Origin: an uncultured Flavobacteriales bacterium
GTDB lineage: Bacteria; Bacteroidota; Bacteroidia; Flavobacteriales_D; Crocinitomicaceae
Direction: 5' to 3'
Assembly (NCBI GenBank): GCA_937973685.1
Contig: CALJKJ010000011.1
Span: forward strand, 1-61,523
Length of the DNA: 61,523 bases
In this document: piece by piece, positions 45,376 to 54,230 of the stretch
How positions within the stretch are numbered: position 1 is the stretch's first letter
How the letters are laid out: the number at the start of each line of letters is the position of its first letter
Made by a program: the position numbers and the translations under genes
The notes under the pieces: generated by a model
The model's database searches: none
The model's input: the letters and a program-made list of their open reading frames with translations, nothing else
What the model was told of the DNA's origin: nothing

Positions 45376-46731
45376 ATGTCAAGTAAGTACCAAGCACAGA
45401 TCGATGCTTTCATGGAGAAAGTAAAAGTATCGAATGGTCATGAAGCAGAATTTATTCAAGCTGTCCACGAAGTGGCAGAAGCTGTAATTCCTTTCATGGA
45501 AGAAAACCCCAAATACAAATCTGCTAAAATTCTTGAGCGAATTGTAGAACCAGAAAGAACAATCATTTTCAGAGTTCCTTGGTTAGACGACAAAGGAGAA
45601 ATCCAAGTAAACAGAGGTTACCGTGTTGAATTCAATTCAGCAATCGGACCATACAAAGGTGGTTTGCGTTTTCACCCTTCAGTAAACCTATCTATTTTAA
45701 AATTCTTAGGATTTGAACAAATCTTCAAAAATTCATTGACGACATTACCAATGGGTGGTGGAAAAGGTGGTTCTGATTTTGATCCAAAAGGAAAATCGGA
45801 CAACGAAGTAATGAAGTTTTGTCAATCATTCATGACAGAATTATCGCGCCACATTGGTGCTGACACAGATGTACCTGCAGGTGATATCGGTGTTGGAGGA
45901 CGTGAAATTGGTTACATGTTTGGTCAATACAAACGTATTCGTAATGAATTTACTGGTGTATTAACTGGTAAAGCACGTAACTGGGGTGGTTCATTGATCC
46001 GTCCAGAAGCAACAGGATACGGAACAGTTTATTTCGCAAAAGAAATGTTGGCAACTAAAAACGATTCTTTCAACGGAAAAGTTGTTGCTGTTTCAGGTTC
46101 TGGAAACGTTGCGCAATATGCTTGTGAAAAAGCGACACAATTAGGCGCTAAAGTTGTTACAATGTCTGATTCTTCTGGATACATCTACGATGCAGACGGA
46201 ATCAATGCTGAGAAATTAGCATTTGTTATGGAACTGAAAAATGTAAAAAGAGGTCGTATTGAAGAATACGTAGCGAAATATCCATCTGCTAAATTCATCT
46301 CAGGAAAACGTCCATGGGAAGTGAAAGTTGATATCGCTTTGCCTTGTGCGACTCAAAATGAATTAAATGGTGATGAAGCGAAAGCTTTGGTTGCAAACGG
46401 AGTAATCTGTGTAGCTGAAGGTGCTAACATGCCTTCTACTCCTGAAGCGATTGCAGCTTTCCAAGCTGCTAAAGTATTGTTCTCACCAGGAAAAGCATCT
46501 AATGCTGGAGGTGTTGCAACATCAGGTTTGGAAATGTCTCAAAATTCATTGCGTTTAAGCTGGTCAGCTGAAGAAGTTGATCAACGTTTACACGGTATCA
46601 TGGTTTCAATCCACGAAGCTTGTGTGAAATACGGAAAAGAAGCAGACGGAACAGTTGACTACGTGAAAGGTGCAAACATTGCAGGTTTTGTAAAAGTTGC
46701 TGATTCAATGATTGACCAAGGATTGGTATAA
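45376..46731 (+). CDS. gdhA: NADP-type glutamate dehydrogenase
   Basis: 451 residues, full length for the hexameric bacterial enzyme. It interconverts glutamate and 2-oxoglutarate plus ammonia, mainly for ammonia assimilation. Visible: GYRVEFNSAIGPYKGGLRFH (substrate domain), PMGGGKGGSDFDPKGKSD with active-site Lys130, and a Rossmann segment VAVSGSGNVAQYACEK for the dinucleotide. The GSGNVA form with no acidic residue right after the second strand supports NADP. Followed by a strong terminator. Confidence 0.97.
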   Translation: MSSKYQAQIDAFMEKVKVSNGHEAEFIQAVHEVAEAVIPFMEENPKYKSAKILERIVEPERTIIFRVPWLDDKGEIQVNRGYRVEFNSAIGPYKGGLRFHPSVNLSILKFLGFEQIFKNSLTTLPMGGGKGGSDFDPKGKSDNEVMKFCQSFMTELSRHIGADTDVPAGDIGVGGREIGYMFGQYKRIRNEFTGVLTGKARNWGGSLIRPEATGYGTVYFAKEMLATKNDSFNGKVVAVSGSGNVAQYACEKATQLGAKVVTMSDSSGYIYDADGINAEKLAFVMELKNVKRGRIEEYVAKYPSAKFISGKRPWEVKVDIALPCATQNELNGDEAKALVANGVICVAEGANMPSTPEAIAAFQAAKVLFSPGKASNAGGVATSGLEMSQNSLRLSWSAEEVDQRLHGIMVSIHEACVKYGKEADGTVDYVKGANIAGFVKVADSMIDQGLV

Positions 46732-46751
46732 TCATTCAAACGATAATAAGG

Positions 46752-46783
46752 AAAAGCCGTTCATATTGAACGGCTTTTTTTTA
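46752..46783 (+). terminator. intrinsic terminator of gdhA
   Basis: AAAAGCCGTTCA and TGAACGGCTTTT form a 12-bp stem with a 3-base loop, followed by eight T. Confidence 0.92.
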
Positions 46784-46813
46784 TGATTTAAATTTGAAAA
46801 TTGAACGATAGGA

Positions 46814-46842
46814 TAAAAAAAACCGCTGAAGTAATCAGCGGT
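46814..46842 (-). terminator. intrinsic terminator of the protease operon
   Basis: ACCGCTGA (46822-46829) and TCAGCGGT (46835-46842) form an 8-bp stem; on the minus strand seven or more T follow. It is 80 bases beyond the stop codon at 46923. Confidence 0.8.
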
Positions 46843-46922
46843 CATAACAAAATTCAACTAATTTATTAAATGTTGATCCTAAGATTGAAATTTACCTAAT
46901 CTATTTTCAACTATAAAACATT

Positions 46923-48533
46923 TTAATTCAATTTTGTAATTGATATATTTAGGTAATCGGGAATCATATATGATGGAATAGCAAAGCCAACACCTTCCGT
47001 TGCGTATCCTACTAGTTTTGCTTGGATTACACCATGCAGTAATCCAGCTTTATCAAACAAAGGACCTCCACTATTCCCGCTATTAATACTAATACTTAAC
47101 TGTAAAACATTATTGTTTTTCGTTTTACGTTCATTGGAGATCATTCCTGAAGTTACAGTTTGTCCAAGATCAATTGATTTTGGAGCTCCAATCGTATAAA
47201 TTTGCTGAAGGTTTTTAAATTCCTTTGTTGGCTTTAATAAAAATGCTTTTTCAAAATTATAATCCACTTTTATTAAAGCAATGTCTCTGGCTCTATTGTA
47301 ACGTACCACTTTTGCATCAAGTTCAACACCAGTAGAAAGAACAACTTTTATATTTTCTAGTTTATTAAATGTTTTCCCTGCAATCACATGGAAATTTGTT
47401 AAAATGTAGCCATCGTTTGAGATTGCAAATCCTGAACCATGTCCTTTGTCTTTTCGTTTGATAATGACACTCGCTAATTTTGCCTCTTTTAACTCTTTCA
47501 CAATTGAAACGGGTTCATTAATCGTTAAACTTTCTTCATTAAACGAAAAATCAACATTCATTTCAATATTTTTTAAAAATGCATCTGATTTTCTTAATTT
47601 GAAATAACTTCTATCAACTGCATCATTATAAACTTTTTCGTATTCAGCCCCAACATATTTAGGTGTGAATTCACCCGAATATTCATAAATACTAACCGAA
47701 TCTAACGTCTCACCATAGGAGTTTTTAATGTACCACTCGATCGTTAAACCTGCTTTAAAAAAATTCTCTGTTTTGGAACCAATATAAAATCTAAACAAAT
47801 CAACTTTTCTAATTTCACCTGCTATGAGCATGGTGTTGTTATTGTCTTGAAATACTTTGTTTATTGTATCATAGTATTCTGTTTTCTTTAATATTTTGTA
47901 TAAACTTTCTGAAAATCGCAAATTATTCATCTTTAATTGTGTTTCTTCAATCATTCGTTGTTTTTGCGATTCATTTTGGTTGATCAGATCGATTGCGTTA
48001 CTGTTTTTTCTTTCTTCAACAGCTAATCGCATGTTTTCATTAATATCTCCTTTAGAACTGATTAAATACTCTTGAACATCTTGATTTTTATCATTGATAT
48101 TCAAGTTTATTTCCGAAATATTAATATATTTTTGATTGTCAAGTCGCTTTTCCAATTTATTGGAATTTTCAAACTTCATTTCCTTGTTATAAACAAATGT
48201 TTTATCATCTGTAAATCCCATTATTGATATAAGAAATGGTATGTCTAATAAAAGTAAAGGATATGCTATTGCTGTTTTTTTCTTCGGTTTCATAACGACA
48301 TGTTCATCTTGATAACCAGGCGTTTGCAAAACGATTTGTTTGTACCTTGTTTTTTCTACTTTTAATCGAAATTCATTACCTCTTCCTATTTCTTCGTTAT
48401 CAGCAAAAACAACTGAATTTTCATTAGTAGATGAAATCGAGACCGATTGTTTTAATGGTATAAAAATATAGTTGCAAGAACTGATTGAAAATGATGTAAT
48501 TAACAACCAAATAATACTATTTATTTTGTTCAT
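46923..48533 (-). CDS. lipoprotein trypsin-like serine protease, paralogue 1
   Basis: 536 residues. Lipoprotein signal with lipobox SISSC (Cys20), a PEGA-like beta domain (IVLQTPGYQDEHVVM), one or two hydrophobic stretches (PLLLLDIPFLISIMG), a helical Lys/Asn/Gln-rich middle and a small conserved domain (FQDNNNTMLIAGEIRKVDLF). The C-terminal S1C trypsin fold has the triad His382 (LTNFHVI), Asp417 (RARDIALI) and Ser488 (GNSGGPLF). No PDZ domain, unlike DegP/HtrA. Last gene of a three-gene tandem operon, 23 bases after paralogue 2. Envelope-anchored; substrate unknown. Confidence 0.85.
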   Translation of the reverse strand: MNKINSIIWLLITSFSISSCNYIFIPLKQSVSISSTNENSVVFADNEEIGRGNEFRLKVEKTRYKQIVLQTPGYQDEHVVMKPKKKTAIAYPLLLLDIPFLISIMGFTDDKTFVYNKEMKFENSNKLEKRLDNQKYINISEINLNINDKNQDVQEYLISSKGDINENMRLAVEERKNSNAIDLINQNESQKQRMIEETQLKMNNLRFSESLYKILKKTEYYDTINKVFQDNNNTMLIAGEIRKVDLFRFYIGSKTENFFKAGLTIEWYIKNSYGETLDSVSIYEYSGEFTPKYVGAEYEKVYNDAVDRSYFKLRKSDAFLKNIEMNVDFSFNEESLTINEPVSIVKELKEAKLASVIIKRKDKGHGSGFAISNDGYILTNFHVIAGKTFNKLENIKVVLSTGVELDAKVVRYNRARDIALIKVDYNFEKAFLLKPTKEFKNLQQIYTIGAPKSIDLGQTVTSGMISNERKTKNNNVLQLSISINSGNSGGPLFDKAGLLHGVIQAKLVGYATEGVGFAIPSYMIPDYLNISITKLN

Positions 48534-48556
48534 ATTTTTCTGTTTAGATACAAAAA

Positions 48557-50164
48557 TTAATAATTAACAAATGAAATATTCAAAAATTCAGGAATGATAT
48601 ATGCAGGAATAGCAAATCCAATTCCTTCCGTCGCATAACCTACTAATTTGGATTGAATAACACCATGTAACAATCCTGTTTTATCAAATAATGGTCCGCC
48701 ACTATTCCCACCATTGATACTAATGTTCAATTGGATGAGGTTGTTTTTATTGGCTTTTCGTTCGTTTGAAATCATACCCATTGTTACTGATTGACCTAAT
48801 TCAACAGATTTAGGTGCACCAATTGTATAGACATCTAGTAAGTTTTTGAATTCTTTAGTGGATTTCAGTAAAAATGCTTTTTCAAAATCATAATCAACTT
48901 TTAACAGTGCGATATCACAAGCTCTGTTATAACGTACCACTTTTGCATCAAGTTCATCCCCATTGGATAGCACTACTTTTACTTCTTCTAATTGATTTAT
49001 ATTTTTCCCTGCAATCACATGGAAATTTGTTAAAATATAACCATCATTTGATACGGCAAATCCTGATCCGTGACCTTTGTCTTTTCGTTTAACAATAACA
49101 CTCGCTAAACTTGCGTCTTCAACTGCTTTCACAATAGATTTTGGTTGAGTTATTGACAATTTTTCATCTTTTGAAGAAAAATCGGTATTCAAAACTATGT
49201 TTTTTTGAAACTCAGCTGTATGTCTCAACATTAAATAATTATTTTCAATTGCATCACAATAAATTCCTTCGATATTTGAAATATTATAACTTTTGTTCAG
49301 GTATTCTCCTGAATATTCATAGGTATAGACTGAATCAATGATTTCATTATACATATTTTTTATGTACCATTGAATTCCTATTCCTGCTTTAGCTAAACCT
49401 GGTGTATTTACAAATTTTCTTTTAATTGAAAATATATCCATTTTACGAATTTCCCCATCAAGAACAATCGTATTGTTATCATCATGGAAAACTTTATTTA
49501 ACGTATCAATGTAATCCGTTTTCTTTAAAATTTTAGTTAGCGATTCTATATATTTACTTTCTTTTGTTTCTTTTTCGTTTTCTTTATATTTATTAAGCGT
49601 ATTGTTATCTTTTTTAGTTTTATTTTGCGATTCAACTAATCTTTCATCAATTGCTTTTTTCATTATTTCTGAAACTTCACCTTTTGATTTTATATTATAT
49701 TCTTGAAAATCATTTTTGTTTTTTAAATTTAATTTGATGTCATCAATCATAATAAATTTTTCATTCCCAGTCTTTTTGTCTAGTTTATGTGAACTTTCAA
49801 GTATCCAGTCACTTTTATAATTGAAATTTTTGGGAATTGTAAAAGTTAAAAGAGGTCCCCAAAAAGTAGAAAAGTCTAGTAAATACAACGGATAAAAAGC
49901 TGGATGTCTTTTATATGGCAACATTACTACAAGCTCATCTTTGTAACCCGGCGTTTGCACTACTATTTGTTTTGCGCCATTTTTTTTAACTTTCGTTGTA
50001 ATAGTTTTACCGCGACCAATTTCATATTCATTATCATAAACTACTGCGGTTTCATTAGTCGTAGAAATAGTTATTTTTTGTTTGTTTGGAAGAAGAAATA
50101 CAGTACATGAACTGATTGAACATGCTAAGACAACAATATAAATTGTTTTTAACTTTGATTTCAT
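48557..50164 (-). CDS. lipoprotein trypsin-like serine protease, paralogue 2
   Basis: 535 residues with the same layout as its neighbours: lipobox SISSC (Cys20), PEGA-like segment (IVVQTPGYKDELVVM), hydrophobic patch, Lys-rich middle, conserved FHDDNNTIVLDGEIRKMDIF domain and a complete trypsin triad: His382, Asp417 and Ser488, the same residue numbers as in paralogue 1. The catalytic Asp follows Cys (RACDIALL) rather than RARD. Lies between the two other paralogues, 30 and 23 bases apart. Confidence 0.85.
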   Translation of the reverse strand: MKSKLKTIYIVVLACSISSCTVFLLPNKQKITISTTNETAVVYDNEYEIGRGKTITTKVKKNGAKQIVVQTPGYKDELVVMLPYKRHPAFYPLYLLDFSTFWGPLLTFTIPKNFNYKSDWILESSHKLDKKTGNEKFIMIDDIKLNLKNKNDFQEYNIKSKGEVSEIMKKAIDERLVESQNKTKKDNNTLNKYKENEKETKESKYIESLTKILKKTDYIDTLNKVFHDDNNTIVLDGEIRKMDIFSIKRKFVNTPGLAKAGIGIQWYIKNMYNEIIDSVYTYEYSGEYLNKSYNISNIEGIYCDAIENNYLMLRHTAEFQKNIVLNTDFSSKDEKLSITQPKSIVKAVEDASLASVIVKRKDKGHGSGFAVSNDGYILTNFHVIAGKNINQLEEVKVVLSNGDELDAKVVRYNRACDIALLKVDYDFEKAFLLKSTKEFKNLLDVYTIGAPKSVELGQSVTMGMISNERKANKNNLIQLNISINGGNSGGPLFDKTGLLHGVIQSKLVGYATEGIGFAIPAYIIPEFLNISFVNY

Positions 50165-50194
50165 AATTGATTGTATTTTAAATGTTTAACTGAA

Positions 50195-51832
50195 CTATTT
50201 AGTAATTGTAATATTCAAATAGTCCGCAATTAAATACGAAGGAATTGCAAATCCAACACCTTCTGTGGCGTAACCAACAAGTTTTGATTGAATTACACCA
50301 TGCAACAAACCATTTGAATCAAACAATGGTCCTCCACTATTTCCTCCATTGAGACTCATACTCAATTGAAGTACAGAATTATTATTAGCGTTACGTTCAT
50401 TTGAAAGCAATCCTTTTGTAATTGATTGCCCCAACTCGATAGATTTCGGAGCACCGATCGTATACACTTCTTGTAAGCTTGTAAAATCTTTCGACGACTT
50501 CAATGCAAATGCTTTGTCAAATTGATAATCCACTTTTAATAAGGCAATGTCTCGTGCTCTGTTGTAACGAACAACTTTGGCTTCTAATTCTTCTCCATTG
50601 GAAAGTATTACTTTGATATCTTCCAATTGATCAGTAGATTTCCCTGCAATTACATGAAAATTAGTTAAAATATAACCGTCATTTGAAATGGCAAATCCAG
50701 AACCATGTCCGTTGTCGTTTCTTTTGACAATAACACTCGCTAAGGTTGCTTCTTCAACCGTTTTTACGGAAGATTTGGGTGTAAAGATTGATAATTTCTC
50801 ATCTTTGGAAGAAAAATCAGTATTCAAAGTAATGTTATTTTGAAATTCCTTTGTTTCTCTGAGCTTTAAGTAATTTCTTTCAACAGCATCATAATAAAAT
50901 GGATCAGCTAATTTCTCTTTATCGTAGTTTGATATAAAATCACCAGAATATTCATAAACATAAACGGAATCAAGAATTTCATCATACGTGTTTTTTAAAT
51001 ACCATTGGATACCTACTCCAGCTCGACACAAACCACTTGAATAAGTGGCGAATATTCTGTAAACAGTAAATTTGTCGACCTTTCTGATTTCTGCTTCTAA
51101 AACTAAGGTATTGTTGTTATCTTGAAAAACATTGTTTGTTGTATCAATGAATTCTGTTTGCTTCAATAGTTTAAAAATGTTATTAGAAAATTCTGTGTCG
51201 TCACTCTTTATTTGATTTTCATTTTTGTTGTTCGTTAATTTGTTTTGATTAGTCCCTTTTTTCGCAGTTTTTTTCGCAGTTTTTTTGTCATTTATTTCAC
51301 TATATTTTTTTCTTTCTGAAACAGCTTCATCAATCATATCAGCAACTTCTCCTTTTGAATATATGTAATATTCTTGAAGGTCTTTGTTTTTGTCATTGAT
51401 ATTAAGTTTAACAGCTCTAAAATCAATGTATTTTTCTGTTTCAAGTCGTTTATCTAATTTATACTTGTTTTCAAGTTGCCAAACAGATTTATAATCAAAC
51501 GTTTTATTTATATCTGCGACCCAATAAAAAATTACACTAGAACAATCTAATATAAGATAAGGGTAAAATAATTTATGTTTTTTGTAAGGCAACATCACAA
51601 TGTTTTCATCTTTGTAGCCCGGTGTTTGCACAACTAATTGTTTTGCACCAGATTTTTTTACTTTTATTTCTTTGTTATTCCCTTTGCTAATCTCAAGCTT
51701 ATTCTCATAAACCACTGAATTTTCATTGGCTGTAGTAATTGTTACTTTCTGCTTACTGGGGTTTATAACCAAATTACATGAGGAAATAAACAAAACTAAA
51801 GTCAGTAAAATGAAATTTGAGGTCTTTGTCAT
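50195..51832 (-). CDS. lipoprotein trypsin-like serine protease, paralogue 3
   Basis: 545 residues from MTKTSNFILLTLVLFISSC (ATG at 51832; in-frame ATGs at 51844, 51853 and 51862 only lengthen the region before the lipobox). The protein has a PEGA-like segment (LVVQTPGYKDENIVM), a Lys-rich middle including a repeated KTAKKTAKKG tract, FQDNNNTLVLEAEIRKVDKF, and a complete protease domain: His393, Asp428 and Ser499 (GGNSGGPLF). First gene of the operon. The palindrome at 51955-51968 is about 120 bases upstream and also faces the sensor cluster. Confidence 0.85.
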   Translation of the reverse strand: MTKTSNFILLTLVLFISSCNLVINPSKQKVTITTANENSVVYENKLEISKGNNKEIKVKKSGAKQLVVQTPGYKDENIVMLPYKKHKLFYPYLILDCSSVIFYWVADINKTFDYKSVWQLENKYKLDKRLETEKYIDFRAVKLNINDKNKDLQEYYIYSKGEVADMIDEAVSERKKYSEINDKKTAKKTAKKGTNQNKLTNNKNENQIKSDDTEFSNNIFKLLKQTEFIDTTNNVFQDNNNTLVLEAEIRKVDKFTVYRIFATYSSGLCRAGVGIQWYLKNTYDEILDSVYVYEYSGDFISNYDKEKLADPFYYDAVERNYLKLRETKEFQNNITLNTDFSSKDEKLSIFTPKSSVKTVEEATLASVIVKRNDNGHGSGFAISNDGYILTNFHVIAGKSTDQLEDIKVILSNGEELEAKVVRYNRARDIALLKVDYQFDKAFALKSSKDFTSLQEVYTIGAPKSIELGQSITKGLLSNERNANNNSVLQLSMSLNGGNSGGPLFDSNGLLHGVIQSKLVGYATEGVGFAIPSYLIADYLNITITK

Positions 51833-51954
51833 AGTAGGTGTTTTCATAAACATAGTAGTCATTATTATACTTTATATATTAGTAACAAACCTACTATTAA
51901 ATTACATTTCTTGTGTGCTGAAATAAAATTTATAGTATAAATACTAGTAATTTA

Positions 51955-51968
51955 TAGAACAAGTTCTA
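51955..51968. promoter_or_regulatory. 14-base near-palindrome, copy 2
   Basis: TAGAACAAGTTCTA, identical to the copy at 969-982, in the 285-base divergent gap between the protease operon and the first sensor-family gene. It could control either side. On the minus strand it overlaps a possible TTGTTC-N17-TATACT promoter, the same arrangement as at copy 1. The rest of this gap (51863-52117) also has a small inverted repeat AAAACC/GGTTTT at 52045-52063 and nothing else I recognise. Confidence 0.45.
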
Positions 51969-52117
51969 TTTTATCTTTAAACTTGGTCAGCAATTAATAA
52001 ATACTATAAATTTGAGTTTCACTTTTAGTCTATTTTTTTGGTAAAAAACCTAAAATCGGTTTTCTGTAAAAATGGATACTGATGAAACGTGAATAAATCG
52101 ATAACAAGCATAACACA

Positions 52118-52762
52118 TTGAGAAATTTCTTTTTAACATTCTTGGCATTAAGTTTCACCAGTTACTATTTCCCCATTATTATTCTAATAATCAATCTGTT
52201 GAAATTCAAGAAAACTTCAAGATTTGATCGCTGGCTTTATGTTTTTATTTCATACAATGCGCTCATTGTATGTGCAGAACAATTTTTCCTATATGGAAAC
52301 ATTCAAAGTTTCAACCCCATTTATAAAGTTCAAACTATTGTCGATTTTTTCTTTTTATTCACATTGCTAGTTATACTTCTAGAAGAAATAAAAATCTCCT
52401 GCTTGATTTTTAAAATTATCGCATATTCATTTATAGTATTGAGTGTTGTTGATACATTCTTCATACGTGATTTGTATTCAAATAATTATTTTGAAACAAT
52501 ATTTTCCAAATTTCTTGTAATCGTTCTGGCATTTTACACTTTCTATCAACTTGAATTACAAGAAAATTTTAACAAGGGAAAAAAGATTTTTGTGTATACG
52601 CTGTTAATCTATGCTTGCTCAACTTTCACAATTTCTCTTTTTGAAGAGTATTTTCGCAGTAAAGATAATGACCAATTATATATAATTTGGTCTGTGCTTT
52701 TTCTGTTGACCATCATGTATAATCTATTTCTAACATTATCGTTGTGGAAATTGAAAAGATAG
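52118..52762 (+). CDS. split-sensor family membrane protein A
   Basis: 214 residues with six to seven membrane helices and no known domain. Start is TTG: from it the first 30 residues align with paralogues B-D without gaps, and no ATG is available. Family signatures seen in all seven members: FNPIYKVQTIVDF in an early helix pair, SLFEEYFR in a late helix, and C-terminal NLFLTLSLWKLKR. First of four tandem paralogues (gaps about 50-60 bases) ahead of the kinase at 54863. I infer a membrane sensory or adaptor partner for the kinase. Confidence 0.75.
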   Translation: MRNFFLTFLALSFTSYYFPIIILIINLLKFKKTSRFDRWLYVFISYNALIVCAEQFFLYGNIQSFNPIYKVQTIVDFFFLFTLLVILLEEIKISCLIFKIIAYSFIVLSVVDTFFIRDLYSNNYFETIFSKFLVIVLAFYTFYQLELQENFNKGKKIFVYTLLIYACSTFTISLFEEYFRSKDNDQLYIIWSVLFLLTIMYNLFLTLSLWKLKR

Positions 52763-52822
52763 TTTTCAAATAAAATTATATTGATGAAGTAATGAAGTAT
52801 TTATTTTTGTGTTGATCTTTTT

Positions 52823-53470
52823 ATGTACGAATATTTTAATACGCTAATAAATATTGGATTATATAGTTACCACGTGCCTTTGTCACTAGTAATCTTTATG
52901 TTTTTTAAAAAAAATGAGTTTTCAAAATATGAAGTTTCACTTTTTTTTCTTGTTTCATATAATGCCCTAATAATATTAATTGATCAGTTAATATTGGATG
53001 GACATATTGATAACTACAATCCAATTTATAACATTCAAACGATTATTGATTTTTGTACAATCGTTTTTATTTTTTCAAAAATTCTGGAAAATAAGCAACA
53101 AAAATTATTGAATTTGTTGAAATATATAATTGTTATTTATCTTTCAATAAGTATCCTTGAATTAGTATTCATCAATGATCTATTTTCAATAAATCTTATC
53201 AGTAATAATCTTGCTAAATTTTTAATAATAATTATTGCACTAATAACAATTTATTTATCTGAAATCAAGACAACCATAACGACCAGTCAAAAAATATTCA
53301 CTTATACGTTGCTTTTTTATTCCATAACAACCTTTTCAATTTCCCTTTTTGAGGAATTTATTCGACTGAAAGTGAATTATATTCTTTACACATTATGGAC
53401 AATAAATATTTTACTTACAATTTGTTACAACCTATTCCTTACACTATCCATATGGAAATTGAAAAGATGA
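52823..53470 (+). CDS. split-sensor family membrane protein B
   Basis: 215 residues, polytopic, paralogue of A, C and D: YNPIYNIQTIIDF, SLFEEFIRL and terminal NLFLTLSIWKLKR. ATG start at 52823. AT-rich, with Ile/Leu/Phe/Asn making up much of the sequence. Divergence between A-D is concentrated in the loops after helices 1 and 6, as would be expected if they sense different inputs; this is inference. Confidence 0.78.
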   Translation: MYEYFNTLINIGLYSYHVPLSLVIFMFFKKNEFSKYEVSLFFLVSYNALIILIDQLILDGHIDNYNPIYNIQTIIDFCTIVFIFSKILENKQQKLLNLLKYIIVIYLSISILELVFINDLFSINLISNNLAKFLIIIIALITIYLSEIKTTITTSQKIFTYTLLFYSITTFSISLFEEFIRLKVNYILYTLWTINILLTICYNLFLTLSIWKLKR

Positions 53471-53525
53471 TTTTACTAAAGTATTTCATGATAACAACCC
53501 TAAAAAGTTAATTTCGTATTTAACT

Positions 53526-54176
53526 ATGGAAGATATTTTTCACTTATTACTCAAAGCAGGGCTGATTAGTTATTATTTACCTTTTCTTTTAGTACTGTAT
53601 CTTTTATTAAAAAAAGGTAAGCAATTCACTTCATTTGAACGACTGTTGTTTTTCTTTATCAGTTATAATGGAATTGCAATAATAATTGAACAGTTTGTTT
53701 TAACAGATCGTTTTAAGAACTTTAACCCTATTTTCAATAGCTTAACTATTATTGATTTTTGCACAATCATTGCAATTTTTTCAAAAATTTTACATGAAGC
53801 GGGTCCAAAAATATTGAGATTACTGAAATATTTCACTGTCATTTGTTTGTCAATCAGCATTATTGAATTATTGTTCATAAATGATCTGTTTTCAATTAAT
53901 ATCTACACGAATAGTATCTCTAAATGCCTAATAATCGTCGTTGCAAGTATTACAATTTATTTATCTGAAATTAAAATAACCATTACTCAAAGTCAAAAAA
54001 TAGTTACCTACACGGTTTTTGCATATAGTATATTGACACTTCCAATAGCATTGTTTGAACAAGTTATACGTCTAAATGAAAGTAACTATTTATACATTAT
54101 TTGGTCGTTGAATATCTTTTTTACGCTATTTTTTAACCTATTTCTAACATTATCACTTTGGAAATTGAAAAGATAA
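53526..54176 (+). CDS. split-sensor family membrane protein C
   Basis: 216 residues. Closest to D. Family marks: FNPIFNSLTIIDF, ALFEQVIRL and NLFLTLSLWKLKR. A central segment of about 180 bases is nearly identical to D at DNA level while flanks differ (see the repeat entries at 53751 and 54456). ATG at 53526. No export signal other than the first membrane helix. Confidence 0.78.
   Translation: MEDIFHLLLKAGLISYYLPFLLVLYLLLKKGKQFTSFERLLFFFISYNGIAIIIEQFVLTDRFKNFNPIFNSLTIIDFCTIIAIFSKILHEAGPKILRLLKYFTVICLSISIIELLFINDLFSINIYTNSISKCLIIVVASITIYLSEIKITITQSQKIVTYTVFAYSILTLPIALFEQVIRLNESNYLYIIWSLNIFFTLFFNLFLTLSLWKLKR
53751..53932 (+). repeat. near-identical DNA patch shared by genes C and D, copy 1
   Basis: From ATTGATTTTT onward the first 140 bases match 54456 onward (offset 705) with only a handful of substitutions; after a short divergent stretch, identity resumes over ACACGAATAGTATCTC. 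The flanking parts of the two genes differ much more. Confidence 0.85.
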
Positions 54177-54230
54177 TAGTACAAATGTGTTTAATGACAA
54201 CAAACCTAAACCTTTAATTTCGAAATAAAT

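Noticed and set aside
49141..50110. Short plus-strand frames inside protease paralogue 2
   Set aside because: Antisense to a gene with a complete, conserved catalytic domain.
51863..52117. tRNA or other structured RNA gene in the protease/sensor gap
   Set aside because: No cloverleaf arms or conserved RNA motif; the DNA is very AT-rich with only a short inverted repeat and the palindrome.
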